Shown here: in pieces, positions 41,036 to 52,905 of the stretch
How the letters are laid out: each line of letters opens with the position of its first letter
Position numbering within the stretch: the first letter of the stretch is position 1
Origin: Acheta domesticus
Taxonomy: Eukaryota > Arthropoda > Insecta > Orthoptera > Gryllidae
NCBI GenBank assembly: GCA_031308135.1
Contig: JAHLJT010008756.1
Location: 72,761,821-72,825,820, forward strand
Direction: 5' to 3'
DNA: 64,000 nt
Notes under the pieces: generated by a model
What the model was told of the DNA's origin: nothing
The model's input: only the letters and a program-made list of their open reading frames with translations
Databases searched by the model: none
Made by a program: the position numbers and the translations under genes

Positions 41036-43680
41036 GCTATGTTTATGCCGCGTGACGCGTAACAGCTTCTTCTATAGCCTTAGCTCAAACTCAATGCCGC
41101 ATAGACTTCAGCATAAAAGGCTCTCAAACCCTACTCAATAATCCTAGCTCTACACGAATTGTAAGAATCAAAATCTACTTGGTACTTTTTTGAATGTTCA
41201 ATAGTATCATCAAGAATTTACGAAAATATAAATATTATCCTTCCTTCAAACTTTAATTTTAGATTTACTAGATTTTTTGCTAGAAATGTTTTAGAAAATA
41301 TTTGCTGATCTTGGGTTAAAGCTTTGTACTTTAATATTTTCATAATCTTTAAACACTTTGATGACGTGAAGTCAAACTTTACAAAAATCAGATCACTTTC
41401 GGAATAATTATTAAAACACAAGTTTTCTAATCCTTCGTTCGTTATAAACAGTTATGATATGTTTCGTAATAATCATTTTTTAGTAACCCATGACCTCAAA
41501 TTGACTACTATCAATGTTAGACTGCCATGTGGATGAATTGTTAAATTCAATCGAGAAGTATCATACATTCTAAATTTTACGAAGTGGATAAAACTTACGA
41601 CATTACGACATACAAAAGAATGCACACTCGACCTTTTTTTTTCAATCTCATATTAAAATAAGATTTTTTAGAATTCTTATTCGCACAGTAGAACTGAACC
41701 TACGTTAAAACTAACACTTCCCTAAAGATAGATTCAAACCACCTTGTAAAACGGAAAATCGACCTCAAATGACATGACCTCCACTGAATGATCAGAACAA
41801 CAATGATTCTCGGTAGTTTCAATTTATTCTCAAAAACAATTTAAAATTTTAAAATCAAAAACTTATAACTCACCCATCCAGGGCACCCACAGTTAGGAAA
41901 TAAACCAAATGTTATGTATGTTTCTATTCACAACCCTGAAAAAACATGTATGTTGAATAGGAAGACAATAAATTTGAAAAAAAAGATTATTATTTCGTAA
42001 ATAATTATTCTGGAATTTTTTCTTTATTTTTTGCGATAGTCTTGGAATTTGTAAAGTGCTGGACGAAAGATAACAAATAAATAGACAAATTGAAATTGGT
42101 GATCCGGAGGATTACCAGTTTTCCAAGAATTTTGAAAGACAAGAAATCAAGTCTTGCACCTGACACATGAAAATAAAAAGAATTCATGTCTTTTTTGTCA
42201 GTTCAAGAAGTCATATCATCAATTAAATCAGCAAGCGAATTTTAACTTAATAATTTAATAGTTTTCATTCAAGTCCTAGTTTGTTCAATGTTATAAACGA
42301 TTTATTAAGATGTTTAGTTGTAAATTGAAATAAATTACAGTGATAATTAATAATCCAGTTTTTCAGGAAATTGGAGGGAAAGCGGGATACAATACATTGC
42401 ATCAACATACTGTCATTTCGAAATTTATTCAGAAATATTTCGGAATGTATTTTGTATTTTATTTTCTTGAAAACTACATTCTAAACTAATTGGCAGCAAC
42501 ATGTTCTGTGTTGAAAGCGTTCAATATTGCAGTTTGTGCTTCGTGTATTGCAATTGATGACCTCGGGCCAATAACAAGCTATGCCACTACACGTAAGTTT
42601 TGAGAAAATGGCTAGTAAATGTTTAGATATTGCTTCAGATAGGGATAAAGAACATTCATTTATGAATTACACTGTCATCTTGAGAGGAATCTTTAAAATA
42701 AAAACTCAACACCTAGATACATCTATGGAGCGTCGAAATACACTAATATCTCATTTTCATCAGGGATGTGGCATGGCATGATATTGCTCCAAGGTTGTCA
42801 ATTGAAGTAATACAGATTTAAAAAACGAAGAACTACTTCATGTTCGAGATTGATGTCATTGAATAGAAAAAAAATGTAATGATGTGCAGGACACATCAAA
42901 TTGTCTTTTGTTTTCTATAATATTTATATTATCAATAGTAGGAACTCCGTACTCAAAATGTTACAAAGTTACAACGTTGGCTCATATTTAAATTGCCTAA
43001 CATTCATTTGCTTCAAAATTTCCTCTTCAGTGACACTCAGAAGGAAACATATTAGGTTGAAACCTACTTCAGTTAACGTTTAGACTACATAATTTTGTTT
43101 TTATGACCTCCCCTACGCCGTGCCGAGAGTGTGAATCAAAGTGTGTTATAACGATCTTTCTCTGTTACGGCCTATTTTTATTTCCGTCCTTCGTCTGCTG
43201 AGTGACTAGCACTTAATACGCTTCGTGTTCGGGAAGTTGTCTGAACTGGCTGACCTTCGAGGGGAATTGGAAGTTTCTCTCACTGTTCAGCCGGCGCCTG
43301 GACCGGTACTTCGGAGGTACACCTTCTGGCACTCGCTGTACTACTCACGTTGTTCACCCTTTTCCCCTTCCGCACTGATCATACGCTCTCTCACTCTCTC
43401 TCTCTCTCTCTCTCTCTCTGTCACACACACACACACAAACACCTTCCACGCTTCCTGAATGTGCAAGCGTCGTCGAGGTTCCATATGCTACATGATCTCC
43501 CTCGTCGCTCCTTATAAGTCTGACTATCTCCCAAGAGAAAATGGAGGCAATGTAGTTGATCCTTGAACCGGGAACTTGGAACGTTCCCTGTAAGAGGAAG
43601 TTTGACTCATCACATTTCATTGATTTTTTGAGAAGACGCAGGTAGATTATTTATCAATTTTCGAATAATCAATGAATTCT
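41036..43680. other. Unassigned AT-rich sequence
   Basis: Long AT-rich stretch without genes or recognisable transposons. A (TC)n/(AC)n compound microsatellite is at about 43386-43437. A moderate-GC patch at 43200-43370 is of unknown nature. Confidence 0.4.
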
Positions 43681-43685
43681 CATCC

Positions 43686-43687
43686 AC

Positions 43688-43721
<34 letters not shown>

Positions 43722-43725
43722 GTTA
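43686..43725. repeat. (ATT)n microsatellite
   Basis: About 13 units. A pyrimidine-rich (TTC/TCC) tract follows at 43820-43925. Confidence 0.9.
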
Positions 43726-44089
43726 TTTATTAGCTATTTTAAAGAGAGAAATAAGAATTAACGTGCTATTTCGTGTTTCGTTAAGCGAAAGCAAAGTGCA
43801 CAGAATTGGGATTAGTCAATTGTCCTCTTTCTTTCTTATTTTATTTTTTCTCTTCTTCTCCTCTTCTCTTCTCTTTCTTCTCCTCCCCATTCTTCTTTTC
43901 TCCTCTTTTTTCATGTTTGTCTCCTTGTCCTCACTTGTATTAATGGGACTTCACTATTGCTGCGGTTGCTGCAACACGGATCGTATAAGGCGCAAATGTC
44001 AAGCAGGGTGATAGCGATTCAAAGTGCTCATCAGAATTTATTATACCGATTGTGGTACCACCTATGATAGGGCATGTATTAGTCGCTCG

Positions 44090-44340
44090 TCCGGAAGCGA
44101 AGCTTTGTTAACATGCACAAATCTTGATTGGTGGCAAGATTTTCGACCGGCTCAGCTCGATTGAGGTCTGCTATTGCTTGGGTAAGAATTTTAGTGGTCG
44201 GATGATCTGATAGGTCGTTTCCGTAGATCCCTATGATCAAATCCAGGCCGATACCGAGGCAGTACCCTAGCCAAGGGACTACAGACCGCGTTCGATCCTT
44301 CCTTCTCCATCTCTCCGGGCGAAGGATTGGCCTATCCCCT
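44090..44340 (+). mobile_element. Family A SINE, copy A12 (5' and middle part)
   Basis: GAGGTCTGCTATTGCTTGG, AAGAATTTTAGTGGTCGGA, GTTTCCGTAGATCCC, GATCAAATCCAGGCCGATACC, GCAGTACCCTAGCCAAGGG and ACCGCGTTCGATCCTTCC. Strongly diverged, with no 3' half. Confidence 0.65.
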
Positions 44341-45025
44341 CCATCATAGAATGACCCAACCCTATTGCTTCTAGAAAATCTCCACCCAGCCTCGAAGATC
44401 CGAGAAACAGCTAGGGAGTGGAACCGGAATTGGTACGCGACCATTAATAGAAATCATCTTCTTCTTGTTATTTGTACCATTATAAATATCATTCTCATTT
44501 AGGGAGGCTTTCCACAGCAATCTTTGCCTCTTTTTGAAGCTAACTGAGGAAGGGGGAGCAATAAATTCTCACGGGAATTCTACCTACCTGTAAAGACAGA
44601 AAAAAGTAACCCATTAATATGGTCTCATATATACTCGCTCTATTTCTCTCATACGTTCATGTCTTTTTATCACCCGTGTTGTTTTACGAAAATATAACAT
44701 CAAGTTCTGCTGTTTGAATCTCATCACTATTTTCTCGATCATTGATAATCTCGGTCATTCAAAAATTCTGCTACTCGATAGAATTTGTTCTCGTAAGTTT
44801 CCAATGTATGGCGAGGGGTTTCGAATAAATCGCGGAAACGAATTTTCCCTAACTTCCCACTTGAGACCGCAATTTAGTTGTATGTTGCCTAATCGAAGTT
44901 CATGAGTTTGTCCTGCGTTTTGTTTTTGATATTGAATGTTTTACACGTAGATTGCGTACATCTCAGAACCTCCTGTATGACTGAAAAAACACAAGTCTTC
45001 CCTCTTTCTCCACCCAGCCACGCGA
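44341..45025. other. Unassigned sequence
   Basis: No gene or repeat recognised. Confidence 0.4.
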
Positions 45026-45029
45026 GAAA

Positions 45030-45370
45030 AGCGCATATTCACAATTGCTAGACTTCCAATTTGAAGCCACTTCGGAGCTAATTAGAGAAGTTGTCCAAAA
45101 TGCTGCTCTTCACTACCATTTCCCCGCCGTTTATCTCCTCAGAAGTTCGCCCTGCGCGACTACCAGTCGACGAGCTCAGCTTTTGAACCTTTAGCGCAAT
45201 TGAAAGGGCTCTGAAAGGGTGGGCCCTTGTGGAAAGACTGCGGCTCACAAGAGGCGTAAATGACGCAAATAGCTCTGCATTCGGAGGAAGCTTATGTCAT
45301 TTGACCACGATTTTTTTTTCTCCGAATTTAAAACCGCCAGTGCAGCTAAAATAGCCGGCCTCAGAGGAGT
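45030..45370. promoter_or_regulatory. Candidate conserved non-coding element
   Basis: Unique block with clustered words: GAGCTAATTAGAG (homeodomain palindrome TAATTA), CGTTTATCTCC (GATA complement), GCGCAATTGAAAGGGC, GTAAATGACGCAAATAGC and GTCATTTGACC. No open frame of note. Similar in texture to 30070-30340. Enhancer role is inference. Confidence 0.3.
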
Positions 45371-45730
45371 AGGGACGTAAAACAGCGGCTAAGAATTCGA
45401 AGCTGCAGTCGCCGAATACGAATCCCATTGTATGAGTAAGGCACGGGTATTTTCACCATGAGGTGGTGACGTGATTTTCATACCACTATGTAACACATCG
45501 TACTACATAGAATCTAAAATATATCGTGTAGAATCTGGACACATAATTTAACCCCTCAAATGATAATTGAATTTAATTTTAGGAAAATGATTTTTTTAGA
45601 GAAATATTTATGAAAAGTGAATTATCATAACATTTTTTAACAAATGAAGCAGGTTTCTGGTCATTGTTTTTGTTGTCGACAACAATTTTGTCACTTAAAA
45701 GACTTAATTCTAGCAATCTAATATGGTTAT

Positions 45731-45856
45731 CAGAGAGAGAAAGAGAGTTTCCGGGCTGGCAGGCCCTGGTCCAGTTGGCGTTAAAATGCCAACTTCTAGA
45801 AAATGGCATTTTAACGCCAACTGAAACACGGCCTACCAGCCCTAAAACTCTCTCTG
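45731..45856. mobile_element. Fold-back MITE, about 126 bp
   Basis: The arms CAGAGAGAG...GGGCTGGCAGGCC...CAGTTGGCGTTAAAATGCCA pair with the inverted partner around a loop of about 12 bases (ACTTCTAGAAAA). Mismatches are few. Encodes nothing. Confidence 0.75.
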
Positions 45857-47525
45857 TTATTGACTCCGACCATGAAAACCTGCGATGCTAATATGATTGT
45901 CCAAAACTTTCGCAGCCCATAGATTACACATAACAAATCTCGAAAATCATAGAGGAAGCGGAGTACACCATTATATTTCCACAAAGTAAATACTACACCA
46001 AATCATACCGACTAATTTAGAAAGACATCTTTAAAAAGTAAATGTGACACAATCCTGCAAACCTATTTTTGGTTTCTTCATCACGAATCACTTTAAACTT
46101 CACATAATTTTTAGTAGGAAGAATAACTAGTAACATTGGTAACAGTGCAGTTTGTAGGTACATGTCTCACACATACCTCACGACAATAGAAATCTAAGTA
46201 GTCGAAAAAAAAGAAATTGAGAAGTGATAGTAATAATGAGACCAGGTGCTGCATATAACTGAAGAAACAGTTACTTCGATTAAGCTGTCACCTCTAATCA
46301 AGTACACTTTTTCATCGGCGTTTTTAAACTTTTTAAAAACATTTTTAAAAAATTAAGAGGGAATCAATTGAACGAGAATATCTTTGTAGACTGTAGCTGC
46401 TTCTCGTAAATACGGTGTTCACCAACTTCTAGAAATTGGGTGGCGTCATCGCTGTTGTGTTCTCAAGTAATTGGTGAGAAAACTCCTAATTGGTGCAGCG
46501 AGTTACTCAAGAAAGCTAAAAACGACGGCGTCTGATGTCAGCCTTCTCCAGTTTCGAGTAAAATTTAAGAACTTGCTGAAATTGGTGTTAAGACCCATAT
46601 CATTTGTACACAAGTTTATGTCGTTACATTCATAAATTTTAATTGAGCTGTGCTTCTGAATATGAAATTACTTGGTTGTGGGTGCGGTTTCGCTTATATG
46701 TGGCTTGTTTTCATCCGTTATCGTATGCTTCTAATTTAGCAACTCACAGGGGACGTGTTATTTTGTCTGCGACGGGTTATTTTGTCTGCGACGGGTCGAC
46801 TTGGAGTGTTGACTTGCTGTCTTGACGTTATAAATAACATTCTTGAAAAATCTGACCAAGTTCCCAATTGAATGAGGTCAATGTAAAATTGTGTCGTTTA
46901 AATACTCGCTCAAAGAAATGGGCCCCTTTAGCATTCATTGAGATTTCTGTTAGGTAAATTAAATTTTGAAAATTAAGTACGTTGTTTTAGATTTTTCTGT
47001 CTGAAAAATAAGAATTACGGTATTTTTTAGAAGATTTTTAGTATATCCACTGTTGGTGTGAATGGTACCGGATTCGCCAGGTGATTTTTTGATACTTGTG
47101 TAACATATATCATTTGATACAATTAAAAACTCTTACTCCTGAAATATTCATTAACTGAAATTTTTGCGCAAGAATCGTTGCACATTTTGGGGTAATAACT
47201 TTCATTTTCCTCTCCTATGTGCGCCTTTTGGGGAATAGCCAAGAACCGATTCAACTAATAGATCTGTATTGACGTAGATTTGTGGTTTATCCGTTATCTG
47301 AAATATCAATAAATTATCTCCGATATCGGTATAATTGTAGTTCTTTCATATCGGGTACCGAAAGAATGGTGGAAGACGCGATTTCAGATAATTATGTAAG
47401 GTACATTGGTTTTCAAAGCTATTAAATCCGTGACAAGTGAAATCAGATGAGAATCCAGCACGACAAAGATAGTCTTCAAACACGTAAGAACTTATCTACA
47501 TTGGATTACAATATTAATAACACAA
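45857..47525. other. Unassigned AT-rich sequence
   Basis: Nothing recognised apart from AT-rich low complexity. A GTCTGCGACGGGT word is duplicated in tandem at about 46766-46798. Confidence 0.4.

Positions 47526-47561
<36 letters not shown>
47526..47561. repeat. (TAA)n microsatellite
   Basis: About 12 units. Confidence 0.9.
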
Positions 47562-47562
<1 letters not shown>

Positions 47563-47774
47563 CACCTTAAATTAACACTTATATTTTTACATTTAATATT
47601 CCGTTATTCATCTAACGTCTTTCGTTACGTTACTATCGAAACGTTAGTATTACTTTTACTTTCCTTCTATCGTGGGTTAAATTAATATAACACTTCATAC
47701 TCGCAAATGGCAAGATAAAAATTCGAAATGTATATATTGTGTACAACCGGCACGACGCTGGCTCGGCCAGCTTG

Positions 47775-48235
47775 GTTCCGGCTGAGGTGGCTCAGTGCAT
47801 CTACTGATAACACACGATCGGAAGGTTCTAGAGTACGAGTAGCGACGGTGGCAGGATTTTCGTCACTAGCTAGAGAACTAGGTCGAATTCAGCGGCTGTC
47901 TGGTGGAGAATTCTAGCAGCCGGCTGCTCTGATCGGTAGTTTTCCGTGGTTTCTCCCATCAATACCAGGCGAATGCTGGAGCAATACCCGGCTGGGACGG
48001 TGTGTGTCAGAGTACTGCTCCATCACCGTCTGCAAACACACCGCTTAGTACTGTCGTCAGTACCACTTAGTACTATCTTAGTACTGTCGTCAGTAGTGCA
48101 TCAGTACTTCAGTACGTCAGTACTACATACACAGCGTCCTGTTTGGGACGGTGTCCCGCTGTTTAAATGAATGGGGAAATCTTCGCAAGCCGATGTGTGG
48201 GTAGACGCCGGAACTCACAATACAAATAATTAATC
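47775..48235 (+). mobile_element. Family A SINE, copy A13, with internal satellite
   Basis: Good head: GAGGTGGCTCAGTGCATC (A box) and AAGGTTCTAGAGTACGAG (degenerate B box), then GAATTCAGCGGCTGTCTGG, AGCAGCCGGCTGCTCTGATC, TTTTCCGTGGTTTCTCC, ATCAATACCAGGCGAATGC. The CA tract is replaced by an irregular AGTACT/GTCAGTAC satellite (48040-48125). The 3' domain is decayed (GCAAGCCGATGTGTGGG, GCCGGAACTCAC). Confidence 0.85.
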
Positions 48236-48269
48236 AGCCTAGTCTTGTTTACCCGTGGGTAGGTACCTA

Positions 48270-48890
48270 GTATTATTAGTAATGGCAAATTTTATCAAAA
48301 CATTGATATATCGATAATTCGATACATCACCATAAGGTTTTCAATGCCGATGAAAACATCGATGTTTAAAATATCATGTTTTAAATATGATAAAACAGAT
48401 GGTATTTTTCGATCCTCTTTCCATTTTTTATTAGAGTTGTACTTAAATGAAATACCGGTAAATATTTTATTGTTTGGTCACGTATAAGTAATATGTTAAT
48501 AATATTTATCGAACGCAAAGAAACAAATAAAAAGTAAAGGAAATCATGTTTTGCTATTATTTATTTTATTCACTTTCATTCATAAAACATCGAAGTAAAA
48601 CGTCATGTATATAATATACATCAAAGGTAAAAGTTAGTTTAGAGTATATCCTACCTTAAACCAATTTGGCACCTTAATTTTCTAATCAATATTCTAAACA
48701 GGCAAGGTTCAAAATACAGTTTAACGATATTACTACGTACAAAATCATCGAAAAAGATAACAGAAACATTTTTTAAAAATATTGATGTTTCAGGAAAAAT
48801 ATATCTATATGAAGAAAAAACATTGAAAACAAAATGTCGATGTTAATATATCGAGGATTTCCTTGGAAAATATCCATATATTAAAAACAT
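48270..48890. mobile_element. Probable decayed DNA transposon with ATCGAT-rich ends
   Basis: The left part (48277 TAGTAATGG, then ATTGATATATCGATAATTCG, AAACATCGATG) and the right part (complement reads TAGCGAGGAGTGGATG, then CTCGATATATTAACATCG) share subterminal ATCGAT/AACATCGA words in inverted arrangement, as in some hAT-like MITEs. No matching target duplication was found, so the class and limits are tentative. Confidence 0.35.
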
Positions 48891-49029
48891 CCACTCCTCG
48901 CTATGGAGTGGAGAGAAAGTTATGTAATTCTGCGCAAAAAACGGCGAATTTTCGGCAGAAAACTCTTATTACAATGCCCTGGTAACGAAAAGTGGATAAA
49001 TCCAGTTACTAAATTTAGAAAACAATCCT

Positions 49030-49215
49030 CTCACGTGTAATGGCCAGAATCCATGTTTTGTGGGTCTTTGATACCGAAAAATTGAATGACTGCAAAAGTC
49101 TGTCCGTCTCTGACTGTCCGTCTATGAACGACGCTAACAGGAAAACCGTTCAGCCGATTTTCTCCAAAATTGATATTCCCCAATGGATTCGTCTGATGTC
49201 GCGGTCCCTTGAATT
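49030..49215 (+). repeat. Probable dispersed repeat with GTCTGTCCGTC motif
   Basis: AATTGAATGACTGCAAAAGT, CTGTCCGTCTCTGACTGTCC, AAACCGTTCAGCCGATTTTC. Sequence of this pattern is, to my knowledge, very common in invertebrate genomes as an interspersed repeat. No second copy lies in the window, so the call rests on recognition only. Confidence 0.4.
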
Positions 49216-49589
49216 TGAAACCGATATTTTAATTTTTTATATGAAGACCGTGGGACATCTTACAAGTTAAAAAAACTCCATCTTTTTTTATTATATTTTT
49301 GATTGGATAGTATGAAGGACGTTTAAGAGAATGGTGCAGGTCTCATGTTCGTTGAAAAAATTTATATTTCGAAAATTGCAAAAGTTAATTTTTGTTCGGA
49401 GTCTTCCTGCAGCTAAAATATTGAAGATACAGAATTTTTCCCTGCATAAAATCTGTTCCTTAAAGATAGATTTCGAAATCCTCACGTACATTTTTTCGAA
49501 AATTTGAGTACTTTTCGCGTGAAATTTGCGTGAATGTACGGGCGAGAAAGTACGTGCTTTATTAGCACCACTGGATTTGCCATCCCTAA

Positions 49590-49885
49590 GTATCACTCGT
49601 GCGGCGTCGTGCGGACCCACTGTACGCCGGTGCGCACCCGGCCGTGCGTTCGGCCTCGGGGAACGCGCGGGCGGGCGGGCACGGGGGGACAGGGCGCCGC
49701 GAGGGGGGCGTGCTCGGGACACGTGGCACGCGGGGGGCCGCGCTTGCGCTCGCGCGCGCGCGCGCGCGCTTGCCCGGGGGCGTCGCCGTGGCGTCGCGTC
49801 GTGCCCCTGACGTGCGCTCCCCCCTCCCTCCTTTCAGTCACGGCTTTCAGCCCCCGCCGCGACCCAATGCTCCTCCACACCGCGT
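49590..49885. other. GC/CpG-rich island 10 with (CG)n Z-DNA tract
   Basis: Very CpG-dense. 49751-49769 is an uninterrupted (CG)n of 19 bases. All three plus frames are open for 94-119 codons, plus one minus frame. This is compositional. Confidence 0.65.
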
Positions 49886-50229
49886 GCGCGTGAGCGATCA
49901 CGAGTGCACCTCGGGTTTTTGGTGGGAAACATACGATTTACGTGTGTAAAATGGGCTTACCGGAGTTGAAAATTGCCGGAATAATTGGCTACCTCAACAG
50001 TAGGACAATCGACTTCTCAAATGATCTTGAGAAAAAAATAATTATTTAAAATTTTCTGATTTTTATATTTTTTGTTACAATCCATTTCTGTAAATTATTT
50101 TTAAAATCTATATATTCTTTCTGCTTCGATTCTTTCAGGGCGCGGGGGATTCGATAATTTCTTCACAGGCTTTTTTTAGCTAAACGATACGTGAGCAATA
50201 GGTCCTTTTGTTCCCTTTGCACTTTCAGT

Positions 50230-51240
50230 CCTTTAAAAAATTAGGGGGCCGTGCTACCCCCTTCCTCTTCCTTTCCGCCTGGAGGCTTGTGGCCACGTGC
50301 GTCTACAACAGCAGCCGCAGCCCCACCGGCGGACACGGGGCCCCTTCCTTCAGGCAGTCTTCGCCGCCGCCACCACCGCCCCTTCAACTGCCACCGCCGA
50401 CGGCGAAAGTGACACTGCTATTAGCACCATGCTGTATTGACATTGTAGCTGTCACTGTTTCCTTCAATGCCATCTTCCATCTCAACTGATATCCACCGGC
50501 ACGATCCTTTTCGCCATTCTCACTAGGACAGTCCCCTTTATTACTTCCTCCAACATTATTCCTACGAGAATTATCAACCCCACCAGCAGCTCATTATTGC
50601 TTCGGTCATGTGACTGCCTTAGCCGGTGATGCTTTCCACGCCACTTCGCCAGAGGGATGCTGAACTTTTAAAAGAAAATCAATTAAGAACTAGCTTTGTA
50701 CTAACATTTTTAACAAAAATCACATTCAGAAACTTTTTAAAAAAGTTCAAAATGTAGTCGACAATATTAATGTATAGTACAACTATCATTAAAATTAATC
50801 TAAATAGTATTATGTATAGCAGAATCCACGAATGTGATTGTTTCTTTCAAGCAAATAGAATGCTATTATTCCCTGTTGGAACTTGCTATGGAACGCTTCC
50901 TTCCCATTTCTCTAACATCTCTTCGCATCCCCATCTCCATCTTAACAACTACAACAGTAATAAACACAATGGCAATATTTATCTGCAAAATAACGACACC
51001 AAACCAGTAACCAAACGAAGAATTTCACGAACAGCAGCACTGTCAAAAGTCATACCCTCCTTCCACAATCGCGACTTCTGCCAACTACCAAAGGTGCCAT
51101 CAGTATTACTAATAGGCACTATTACGTCCCAACAAACGCAGACAGGAACTATTCATCTCACGAACGGTTCTTCCGGTAGCGCGCCACAAATTCCAACAGG
51201 CACGCCGCCGGCGCTCAGCAGCAGTAGCAGCAACTGATTG
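50230..51240 (+). other. C/A-rich low-GC-skew region with a 155-codon frame
   Basis: The plus strand is rich in CA/AC/CC words (CACCACCGCC, CAACAACT) with T and G depleted. The frame 50770-51237 begins MYSTTIIKINL and ends in a serine run (PPALSSSSSN). It has no domain I recognise, no Kozak-like context and no upstream exon. The 3' part (51000-51237) is richer in GC than the 5' part. Could be a decayed repeat, or a genuine uncharacterised exon. Confidence 0.2.
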
Positions 51241-51379
51241 TGTCTTCAGTCAAATAACTTCTTGGGTCGAACATATTTTTGAAAAGACATATTTTTTACA
51301 CAAGCATACTGAAGCCTATTCGATCATCTAAGAAAAGCTCAGAATGGGATCTTAGAAACACGACACATATATTTAAGGA

Positions 51380-51410
51380 AAACAACAACAACAACAACAA
51401 CAACAAAAAC
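51380..51410. repeat. (AAC)n microsatellite
   Basis: About 9 ACA units. Confidence 0.85.
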
Positions 51411-51559
51411 AACAAACAGATTCCTGTTTAATTGGTATTTCTACATACAATCAAGGCAATCAATCCTTCATTTTTAAGAAAAAAAGAGAAAATGACTTTA
51501 TAAAAACACTTGTGTTAACGACTAAAATATTTTAACACATTTTTCGATCACATAACCCC

Positions 51560-51880
51560 ACCTTTGTCATTTCTCCACCGCAACCACCGCCCAAATGAGT
51601 CCGGTCGTAACCGCCGCCGCCAGCGCAGACGCCCAGCCGCTGCGCCTCGGGCCCGCGAGGCCACAATGGAGGTAAACACCGTCGAGGGGCGACGCGGCGG
51701 CGCCTTTGAAGCTGCGGGCGGAGGCGGCGGCGCGGGAGGCGGCGCGCGCGCAGATGCAGATGTCACCCGCGACGCAGCGGCCCGCCGCGCCGGGGTGGCG
51801 GAGCGCTGAGTGAGGTGGCCGGGGCGGGGAGGGGGTGGAGGGGTGGTGGGGAGGTGAAGGAGCGGGTGCGGAGCGGTGCT
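51560..51880. other. GC/CpG-rich island 11
   Basis: CpG-dense, with GCCGCC runs and a CTCTAATGCAGATGGTACC segment at its right edge. ORFs on both strands are compositional. Confidence 0.6.
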
Positions 51881-51942
51881 CTAATGCAGATGGTACCTCA
51901 AACGCATGAAGGAGGGCGGGTGCGAGAGTGAAGATGATGACG

Positions 51943-51970
51943 ATAATAATAACAATAATAATAATAATAA

Positions 51971-52041
<71 letters not shown>
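51943..52041. repeat. Compound (AAT)n(ACT)n(AAT)n microsatellite
   Basis: About 99 bases, with AAT units on both sides of a block of about ten ACT units. It explains the Ile/Ser runs in the minus-strand frame. Confidence 0.95.
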
Positions 52042-52209
52042 TAAAGTAGTATTCGAGCCATTCCGAAGACCATGTGTCAAGGAATTACGAGAAATTTATG
52101 CAGAAGATTACTATCATCTCAACGTCTAGAATCGTCAGGAACTTTGAGGGGAAATAACAGGCATAATTAATTTCAAAATTATAACCATAATTTGTACTGA
52201 AATACATTG

Positions 52210-52217
52210 ATCTATAC
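52210..52217. repeat. 8-bp target duplication, left
   Basis: ATCTATAC. The right copy ATTTATAC (52652-52659) differs at one position. Confidence 0.75.
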
Positions 52218-52651
52218 CAGGGCAGTCCAATGGCAGCCGGCAGTGCCATTTTATTGTGGCTCGCGAAAGGTTATTAGCCAAACCTGAATGTCCCTTGCAT
52301 CCATGACGGGCGAGTACAGTACATTGCGCCTAGTGTACGCACCCTGTGGCGGTCAGCACTCCCTTGAAGTAAAAATAGATTAAGATTAGATAGAAAGAAT
52401 ATTTTTCTAGTAAATTCAGAAATTCAAAATTATCCCAACGAGTTTCATTGTGCTATGCATGATACATAATGCACGATAGAGACTGATATCATGCATAGTT
52501 TCATCCCCCTGCCGTTTCAGAACATCCTGACAAACTACCGAGATCAACAATACGGGGTCACGTGTGGATCAACTGTAATAAAAATGTGGTCCGCCATCAT
52601 TTTAAAGGTTTTAGTTGTGGCCCTTGAAGCCTAGCAAGTTGGACACCTCTG
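52218..52651. mobile_element. hAT-type MITE, 434 bp
   Basis: The left end CAGGGCAGTCCAATGGCAG and the inverted right end CAGAGGTGTCCAACTTGCTAG form imperfect terminal repeats of the CAGNGGTGTCCAA type seen in hAT elements. They are flanked by 8-bp duplications (one mismatch). The interior is AT-rich, with a TGCATGATAC/GTATCATGCA-like repeat (52455-52500). No transposase remains. Confidence 0.85.
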
Positions 52652-52659
52652 ATTTATAC
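52652..52659. repeat. 8-bp target duplication, right
   Basis: ATTTATAC, partner of 52210-52217. Confidence 0.75.
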
Positions 52660-52681
52660 AATACATGTAGTCACCATAGAT

Positions 52682-52905
52682 TGATTTATTATTGATTCCA
52701 GGCGCGACAATTGCTAATGTCGTTGGTGTCGTGAGTGTAGTGCATTCTTTTCCTCGGGAGGTGATGATCTTCCCCAGCTGGATGGTCTGATCCGGCGCCC
52801 AACTTCCCGTCGGCTAGCGGGGATTTCCCCAACCAGGTGTCTCCCACCAACCGGATAGTAACACTTGTAATTGTAACAGGATACACTCACTTCAAACCGA
52901 GCTTT
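52682..52905 (-). mobile_element. Family A SINE, copy A14 (3' half)
   Basis: On the minus strand: CACCTGGTTGGGGAAATCCCC, GCTAGCCGACGGGAAGTTGG, GCGCCGGATCAGACCATCC, and 3' end TAGCAATTGTCGCGCCTGG with an AATCAATAATAAATCAATC tail. Stem pairing is kept, including CCGAC/GTTGG with one G-U type pair. Confidence 0.8.

Noticed and set aside
51567..52073. 168-codon minus frame
   Set aside because: Built from a microsatellite (Ile/Ser runs) and the opposite strand of GC island 11.
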